Shown: positions 57,351 through 64,000 of the stretch, piece by piece
Numbering within the stretch: position 1 is the first letter of the stretch
Layout: each line of letters opens with the position of its first letter
NCBI GenBank assembly: GCA_025403435.1
Contig: JAJQZP010000043.1
Coordinates: 62,001-126,000 of the forward strand
DNA from: Artocarpus heterophyllus
Taxonomy: Eukaryota; Streptophyta; Magnoliopsida; Rosales; Moraceae
Reading direction: 5' to 3'
Length of the DNA: 64,000 nucleotides
Made by a program: the position numbers and the translations under genes
The notes under the pieces: model-generated
Databases searched by the model: none
The model's input: the letters and a program-made list of their open reading frames with translations, nothing else
What the model was told of the DNA's origin: nothing

Positions 57351-58378
57351 ATGGACACTCAACGCAATCCTCTTCTTGGCCTTAGTTGGGCTTACTACTG
57401 CCAAGGAAACTTGGGAAAGGTAACAACTTTCCTTCATTTTCACTATGATCAAAAGTCTTGACTAAAAATAGCTAAGTCAAATAAAAAAATGTACATAATG
57501 GGGCTTTCTCCACCCTTCAATTCTAACACCCACCAAAGTTTATATATTTCCTTTTTTATATTCCTAATGGTGTTTTTTTTTCCTCTTTCTGTATACAGAG
57601 TGTGGAAGATGAGTTGAGGAGTTCACTTTGGTACACAAAGATAGAGCTTGAACAGACAAAGGTAACAGTTCAGGAGGAGCTAAAGAAGAAAGATGACCAG
57701 CTAATTCATCTCAAAGATCTTCTTAGCAAAGCAGTGAGAGAAAGAGATGAAGCACAGGAGAAATGCCGAAGACTCCTTTTGGAGAAACTTCTTCTCCAAC
57801 AACAACAACAGCAGCAGCAGCAGCAACAAACAACAGCTCCAGTGTCTGGAATTTCCAGCATTGAGGATGAACCCAGAAGAGGGATTGACTCCAACAATGG
57901 CTTCTCTTCCTCAGACTGTGAAGAAAGCATTGTTTCCTCACCAGTGATTGACCCAATTCAGCAAACCCAGTTGGGCCCACCACCGGTACCAATACCAGTA
58001 CCAGTACCAGCCACAGCCATTTCAGAGCTTGAGCTTGTCTCTGATAGGCCATTGCCTGAGAAAGGAAAGCTTCTGCAAGCTGTTATGAAGGCTGGCCCCC
58101 TTCTTCAGACTCTGTTATTGGCTGGTCCTCTTCCTCAATGGAGACATCCACCACCACCACTTGAGTCTTTTGAGATCCCTCCTGTCACCATTCCTTCACC
58201 ACCATTACAACAGCAACAACAACAACAAGTGCTAGTTCATCAAGATTCCTTACTAATTAACAACTTCAATGGCTGCAACAACATAACCAACTGTGGAAGG
58301 GTAAACAGGAAAAGGGTTCTCTGTGAAGGGGCTGAGTCTCCCACAGAAGTCAAGTACCAGAGGATTGTTCTCCACTGA
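57351..58378 (+). CDS. DUF1635 family protein
   Basis: Two exons, 57351-57419 and 57599-58378, with a GT-AG intron in phase 0, encode 282 aa. Exon 1 encodes MDTQRNPLLGLSWAYYCQGN plus LGK, so the first ATG of the gene lies in the small exon. Residues about 24-89 are a charged coiled coil (ELEQTKVTVQEELKKKDDQL, then LKDLLSKAVRERDEAQEKCR), the hallmark of DUF1635. A run of 11 Gln follows at about 90-100, then a Ser/Pro-rich middle with a VP repeat, the segment GKLLQAVMKAGPLLQTLLLA, a second run of 7 Gln at about 227-233, and a conserved end KYQRIVLH. There is no signal peptide or membrane helix; a nuclear or cytosolic location is only a guess. The molecular function of the family is unknown to me. 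The Gln runs are CAA/CAG microsatellites likely to vary in length. Confidence 0.9.
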
Positions 58379-61318
58379 CTTGTGCTATTATCATCCCCTT
58401 CTTTAATTTGTTTAATTCTATAGGGATATAATCATAATTTTAATTTTAATATAACTAAAGAGGTTAGTGAGGACTGAGGATGATGAAATTTGCTATTTGG
58501 ATTTTTTTTTTTTGACTGATTTAGAATGCATTTTGTACAGTGGCTTGTCCTAGTAGTGAAACAAAAGAGCCAATCCCAAAAATTAACTCTGTGAGAGGAG
58601 TAAAAAGAAAGCTTGTTTTACGCCTTTTTTTTTTCTGCAAGAGGTTGTTGTGTGGGGGATTTTTTCCCTTTTTGTTCCTTCACATTTTGTGTTTTTTTTG
58701 CTCCATGATGTGAAAGGGGGTCCTTGATATATATTTCTTTCCAACATTGTTGTGGGCTGTAAAAAAAATGTAACTTTGTTACTACTAGTTTACTAAGATT
58801 GTGTGAGTGAGTGTGAGTTTGTGTAATGTAATGTTAAAAGAAAGTGACAGAGATAGACTGATCACTTCAAAACAAGAAATTAGTGTGGAGTTGTTGGGTT
58901 TGGGAAGATGGGTGTGGCCAACAACCAGAAGGTTTTTATTTAAGAGGCCTCTGCTTGTCGGGTTTAGTGGATCCCACAAATCAGAATCAGGATCTACTTA
59001 CTGGTGTGATGTATGATTATCTATATTTTTCTTGGTCTGTTCTCCGAGGGAAATTATATATGACTATTTAAGTCTAATCTTATGTTTTTTTTTTTCTCAA
59101 AGTTATTTTTCTTCCCTCCTATTTGTCTATTTTTATAATATACATATACATACTGAATTCATTAAAGCCTCTTTTATATTCATCTGCCCCCCCACTCAAC
59201 TTGTTTATGCTTTGTTTGAGCTTTAAATCTTTATCACTCTAAAGTGGTGCAAATAATGCAAAGGTATCCAACTTGCCAATGGCATTTCAGTAGAGGAAAA
59301 GCATTTGCTCAGAGTTGACCAAGTTTTTGTAGCCAAAGGCTTCACTTATGCAAAAGAACTAAAGAAGCCAACAAATGCCCCCTAAATTGTCAGTCTTTCC
59401 CTTTTCCACATTTCACACGCTATCTTTAGAACGCAAGGGAATTCGGGTTTACTTTTTGTCCTTGCAAAACCAATGCCAAAGCTAGTTTCTCGGATGTGAA
59501 ATTTGGTTGATGTGCTTTGCTCAAGTTGAAGTATCTTCTTCCATTCTCCGAGAAAATAAGAGAGAAAAAAATGATACGGTTTTATTGTGGTTTAATGATA
59601 TGTCTACGTTCACAGATAAGGAAAAAAAAATTTTAAGCTATAATCACAAAACCGAGTAAGTAAACTAATACTATCGAGCGAATACAAATAAAGTCAACAT
59701 TATTAATATTAGTAGCTATATAATATCTTAAATTTCCTTGATACATAATACATGTTTCAAATTTAGCCTCCAATATAAGAGTCACATTACTCTAGCAGAC
59801 AGAGGGTAGCACAAGATTTATTTTCTCAAGTATGATGCTACCCCATGTAATATGCATCTATATCTTTGTTTAGTGCCTAGTGGATAATCTCCCTACTTTT
59901 TATGTTTACTACAAGCACTTATGTTTGTCATTATAGGTTCTGAGTGTTAGATAAGATATAAAAATTGCATCAGCAATGGTGAAACATCAGTAAGGCTATG
60001 GATACCAACTCTGATTCTAACTTTTATACTAATTTTTGAATTGTCTTTAATTTATTGATAGACAGCCTAATGATGAGTTAGTCTTTGAAACATGTACCAA
60101 TAAAAACACGACACATTATTAGCATACATATTGAGATTATAGTTGGTATTTTTAACATTTTTCTTGAATTATCCCTGAGTTTGATAGAAATTGTAACATT
60201 TCAACAATACAAATTAGTAGGATTCCTTTTTCTTTTTTTTTTCCCCTTCCCCTCTATACCCCATAAAACATTTCCTTTAAATTATTGTATGACACCGTGT
60301 GACTTAAAAAGGGAACAAATCATGGTGATAAGCGCCGTCCATAATGTTCTTTGGATTTTTTTCCCCATAAAGAGTACAAGTTCACAAAGTAAATCAGAGC
60401 ATGGTGGTCTTTGTAGAGCTTGAGAGAGGTGGTGAAAAGGGGGGAAAGATCTATCAGAAATTGAAGAGAAAAAATTAAAAGAAAAAGAGAACGTGGAAAT
60501 TTAACATTGTTGGACAACATGTTAACATCTACGGACTCAGAAAAATGAGATAATTTACTAAAAATGAACACTATAACTGAGCTCTGCTAAAGATAATTGC
60601 TTACAAAAGTCAACTTTCTCTGATAAATCCAACCCTTTTTAAGGGGGAAAATGCCCCAGAGTCACGCGGTTTTTTTTTTTAGATAGAAAAGGCACATGGA
60701 TAAGAGTTGTTATGCCCCAATAATCCACACTCTTTTTCTATTACGCGTTTTTTTTTTTTTTCCTTTTCTTAGAGGGGAAAAATGAAAAGATAATAAGAGC
60801 TATAGTATGTCCAGACTTTACAGAAACTGCTAGCATGGGCCCATAGTTTAAGCTTATCACGTTCTAATAGGTTGATAGATTGAGCTGCAAACTCTCCTGT
60901 CCTCGGTAAATTTTCAAAAGAAAAATACAAGGAGGAACAGCAAATAAAAAAATAATCATTTCCATTCTCGCGGAATTATAATCTCGCTATTTATAAAACT
61001 ATGAGTCCTAATCTAATATATAGTATATTTTTTAAATTAAGTCTTATTATTTTATTAGTAACGAGGTTATAATCTCATAAGGTTAAATAGAAGTGCTTCA
61101 AATAAAATGATGAAAATATGAACACAAAAGAACTTTTTTACATCTAATTCTATGATTGACTTGACAGCAAACCAAGAACTGAAACTAATTTAACCTCCTT
61201 AAAAGATCAATATGAAACACCAAGCAAGAGAGAATATTTGGAGGAGCCCAAAGCCAATGTTTGGTGACTTACTGGGTCCACACGGCAGTGCTTAAGAGAG
61301 GGAATCAAAACACACACA

Positions 61319-61320
<2 letters not shown>
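58379..61320. other. Spacer downstream of the DUF1635 gene, no gene seen
   Basis: The first few hundred bases are probably 3' UTR. The remainder is AT-rich. Short frames at 58785-59226 and the 112-codon frame at 60085-60423 have no motif. I see no structured repeat here. Confidence 0.5.

Positions 61321-61353
<33 letters not shown>
61321..61353. repeat. (TA)n microsatellite
   Basis: About 16 TA units, preceded by a short CA run (61310-61319). Confidence 0.9.
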
Positions 61354-61358
<5 letters not shown>

Positions 61359-61835
61359 ATCAATACATACAATACATATATTTTCAATAAGGATATATTT
61401 TAACAACAAATGATACAGCATTATAAGAATTCAATCTTATATATTACCTTAAAAATTTTTATTGAAGTACCTAATTTTTTTCACCGTTGATTCACATCAT
61501 ATATTAGTAATAATAATACCCCTTGAAATCATATTATGAGAATTGTATATTTTGTAATATTTGTTATCAATACGCGCACATATATATATATAAAGTTGTT
61601 ATCAATATATATATTTTCAATAAAAGTATATTTTAGTAACAAATGATGATGTAGCATGATAAGAATTTAACCTTATATACCATCATAAAGTTTTTTTTTA
61701 GTAAAGTATCTAATTCATTACAACCGTTTGATCATATCATACATGAGTAATAATAATAGCCGTTGAAATCATATTCATTAGAACTACATATATATATACA
61801 CACACACACATATATATTATAATATTTGTTAGCTA
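61354..61835. repeat. Imperfect tandem duplication, about 2 x 240 bp
   Basis: The blocks 'ttgttatcaata', 'atattttcaata', 'aacaaatgat', 'gataagaatt', 'aaagt(a)tctaat', 'gagtaataataat' and 'gttgaaatcatatt' occur in the same order in 61354-61570 and 61596-61835. The junctions are TA/CA microsatellites, a likely cause of the duplication. Confidence 0.65.
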
Positions 61836-62691
61836 GTTGGTTCGGATTACAATTACACGATCTTGACTGCTTGGCCAAAATAAATGATTCAATGGATTAG
61901 AAGAAGACCTCTAATACACGGGGAAACGTCCTTTCAGCAGCTCTATATCTCCCTAAGCCCTTTGTTAGGGCCAAAGACTTTTTCACCAAACTTTAAAATA
62001 AGAGTGTATCACCAATCACATGTCACGGGAATGATTCATCTAATTAGGCCGAGTTCCATGACATGAAAAACGATGGACCCAAAAATTTGCCAGTTTGCAA
62101 GGCAAGTTGATGTTAATTGGATTCAAAGCAGCAAATAGAAAGGTTGACATCATTTTTTAGTTGAAAGTGCAACAATCAGACAGTAAGCTTACAGATGTGC
62201 AAGTACTCTCTGTAGCATGACCAAGAGCCAAACTAATATTATTCGCACTTGAATTTTTCAAGTCTCCGTATTCAGTGCCGTTTCACGCTGACGTATTAGA
62301 AGAAAAATTAAAGGATAAACTTGTGTATCACAACAAAGCTGATATCCACTAATATACTCTGTACATGCATTACATCAGCCAAGGAAATTATCGATCATTA
62401 GTTCAAAGATAATGATCAAATTTCCTCAAGCGTTACACATTGTAAACGGGATGGTATTATCCAACTCTTGTATCTCAAAATGTAAAAATTTTACTCCGTT
62501 ATTAGGAGAGTAACTAAAACAAATTTATTGGTCAACTGTTTTTTTTTTTTAATCGTTTGAAAATTAGAGGAATATGAGATCTTAAGCATTTGAAAGAAAG
62601 ACCTACTTTTAGTAGATACATTAAGGGCTCCGTCTGCATCTGCTTATGCCTCTGCTTTAAGGCAGTAGAAGAGGACAAGGAAAAACAACGA
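61836..62691. other. Intergenic, no gene seen
   Basis: AT-rich spacer. The 60-codon frame at 61884-62066 has no recognisable motif. Confidence 0.5.
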
Positions 62692-62815
62692 GGATGTTTG
62701 AATTGCCGGTTCAAAGTAAAAATATTGTAACAATTCAAATTCTGTAGGAGAAAATCTTATAGCAAAACTTATTTGAACTGGAAATTTTTTAGTTCAAACC
62801 AATATACCAAACATA
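62692..62815. mobile_element. Small MITE related to family B
   Basis: The left end GGATGTTTGAATTGCCGGTT and the right end, inverse of ATGTTTGGTATATTGGTTTG, are inverted, with 'gtaggagaaaatcttatagc' in the centre. No target duplication is clear. Confidence 0.4.
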
Positions 62816-63212
62816 TTATATGATTTTTCAATAAGTGTATTGAACTAAATTTGGTTGCAATTGAAAGAGACCCTAGCTTTGGTTGCATGTCATAGGAGTG
62901 CTACTTCTCCATTTATCGTCTCTTACACGTCGGGCTCTCATCACTCTAACCAAGCAGATGAATGTTCGCCCATTCAATGTGTTTTTTGTGAAGGGCAAAA
63001 AAAAAAAAAAAATTGTACCATTTCTTTGTAAAATACCAGCGAGGAGCAACTTCAGAACACGAAACGTGACCCTTAAATTAATCAAAATAAAATCTAAAAA
63101 TGATCAAACGGAACTTAAGAAACAGTTACCCGTGACGTGGTGTGCAAGGTTCAGGTGGATTCTACCAATCAAACAAGTATTAAATAAACAATATTCTACC
63201 CTTAAAAAAAAG
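62816..63212. other. Intergenic, no gene seen
   Basis: Spacer with the 112-codon plus-strand frame 62883-63221. It starts in moderately GC-rich sequence but contains a poly-Lys run from a poly-A tract and no motif. Not called. Confidence 0.45.
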
Positions 63213-63363
63213 ATTATTTGACTGTGATAGTTTACATCACTTTTTTAATTATAAATAGTATAAAATTTTTACATACTACAACAATAATAAAAAAATCATA
63301 ACAATATAAAACTTTCACATACTACAATAAAAACCAACGATTCCACTGTCACGCCGAACACCC
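63213..63363 (-). mobile_element. TA-flanked MITE family A, right end intact
   Basis: The right end is the inverse of GGGTGTTCGGCGTGACAGTG, followed by TA (63364-63365). Two reverse units precede it. The left end ATTATTTGACTGTGATAG is decayed. This is the closest match in the window to a GGGTGTTYGGC terminus. Confidence 0.65.
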
Positions 63364-63797
63364 TAAAAACAATATTCTAAAATGTTCTACACTGTTCTAT
63401 AGTGCCGTTTGCAGGTTCCTATTTAAAGTTCTGCCTTTATACCAGAATTTTTCTGGTTAATGTCTGCACAAAGACACGATATCCTAGAATATCTCACCCG
63501 CCGTCCCAACAAAACAGACGTACACAGACACGTGTACCCATATAAATTAACATAGATAATAATAACAACAACAACAACCATCTTAACCCAACACAGTAAC
63601 CTTTTTTTTTCCCTTCTTTCAACAGATGGAGGGAATTTTCATAATTCCATAGAACCCAAATCAGACTAGTGTTAGGCCCAAGTCCTTGCTTTTCTCTGAA
63701 GAACCAGCAATTTTCATTTTCTGAAACTTCACTAAAAAGTATGTTCATCTGTTACAAATTTACAAGCCTAGCACGTCCAACTACAATGATGCAGGTC
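63364..63797. other. Spacer before the right-edge gene
   Basis: No gene is recognised here. Sequence from about 63650 is likely beyond the polyadenylation site of the right-edge minus-strand gene. Confidence 0.4.
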
Positions 63798-63803
63798 TTT
63801 ATT
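63798..63803 (-). promoter_or_regulatory. Polyadenylation signal AATAAA
   Basis: AATAAA on the minus strand, about 90 bases past the stop codon at 63893, with 'ttgtaa' blocks further downstream. This is a plausible 3' end for the gene entering from the right edge. Confidence 0.4.
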
Positions 63804-63892
63804 CATGTTGACCGAAACAACATTTTCACCTCCGGTCTATACACGCAAAAAAAAAATCTCCAGATTAGAGTAAAAGAAGCAAACTTTGTCAC

Positions 63893-63961
63893 TCAATCCT
63901 CTTCATTATCATCTTGGTTATTTGAATGATTGTGACTTTGAGCAGTATACATATCAGCCAC
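63893..63961 (-). CDS. Probable last exon of a gene entering from the right edge
   Basis: On the minus strand a TTTGAATTTTAG acceptor is followed by 69 bases that read 22 codons to TGA: VADMYTAQSHNHSNNQ, then DDNEED. An acidic, Asn-rich tail is typical of a genuine C-terminus. AATAAA follows at a sensible distance. The incoming phase is unknown; another frame is also open (to a different stop), so the peptide is not certain. I do not recognise the protein. It is partial because the window ends 39 bases upstream of this exon. Confidence 0.4.
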   Translation of the reverse strand: MADMYTAQSHNHSNNQDDNEED

Positions 63962-64000
63962 CTAAAATTCAAATAAGACCGGTTATATTATAGCAAAAAT

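Noticed and set aside
57071..57452. Arg/Glu/Gly-rich frames on the minus strand
   Set aside because: They are the antisense of the CT-rich leader of the DUF1635 gene.
57723..58052. Minus-strand frames over the DUF1635 coding exon
   Set aside because: Antisense shadows, including Cys/Ala/Val runs opposite the Gln codons.
1..64000. CRISPR arrays, bacterial operons, organellar inserts or rDNA
   Set aside because: No regularly spaced direct repeats, no Shine-Dalgarno-led gene clusters and no recognisable plastid, mitochondrial or rRNA sequence were seen.

Overview
This is AT-rich plant nuclear DNA, almost certainly from a eudicot. Evidence: a tRNA-Tyr gene with an intron, spliced plant genes with GT/AG introns, plant-only protein families (FRA8/IRX7-type GT47, nodulin-like MFS, DUF1635), plant Copia and Gypsy LTR elements, and a dense population of MITEs. 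It is ordinary euchromatin in which a few genes sit between long repeat-filled spacers. I saw no bacterial, organellar, rDNA or CRISPR-like sequence.

Layout from left to right. 1-7,280: gene-poor, with a Harbinger-like MITE, several copies of one abundant TA-flanked MITE family, a short GC-rich coding-like relic on the minus strand, and a hAT-type MITE with a perfect 8-bp target duplication. 7,290-7,376: tRNA-Tyr(GTA). 10,227-11,965 (minus): a complete four-exon FRA8/IRX7-type xylan glycosyltransferase, 465 aa. 12,100-19,510: empty, with small tandem and foldback repeats. 19,516-28,569: a full-length but inactivated Copia retrotransposon with a 2.8-kb solo Gypsy-type LTR inserted in its RNase H region. 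28,600-37,500: spacer rich in MITEs, including a second copy of the hAT MITE. 37,629-39,365 (plus): an intact single-exon nodulin-like MFS transporter, 578 aa. 43,602-44,439 (plus): four in-frame exons encoding only the C-terminal part of a shugoshin. 44,440-57,170: spacer with a nested MITE, a tandem duplication and a 511-bp solo LTR. 57,351-58,378 (plus): a two-exon DUF1635 gene, 282 aa. 63,893-63,961 (minus): the probable last exon of a gene entering from the right edge.

The three intact genes do not form a pathway in any obvious way. Their neighbourhood is the interesting point. From memory, FRA8, a nodulin-like MFS gene and a DUF1635 gene lie close together on Arabidopsis chromosome 2 (At2g28110, At2g28120, At2g28140). 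This window therefore looks like the same ancestral block, stretched to about 48 kb by repeats, with a shugoshin fragment inserted.

I did not find a convincing new biological system. The strongest unexplained pattern is the TA-flanked MITE family. It is present in roughly 25 copies, carries a doubled internal motif, and includes one self-nested pair and one head-to-head pair. Next in interest are the inverted-repeat-rich regulatory sequences of the Copia LTR and leader.
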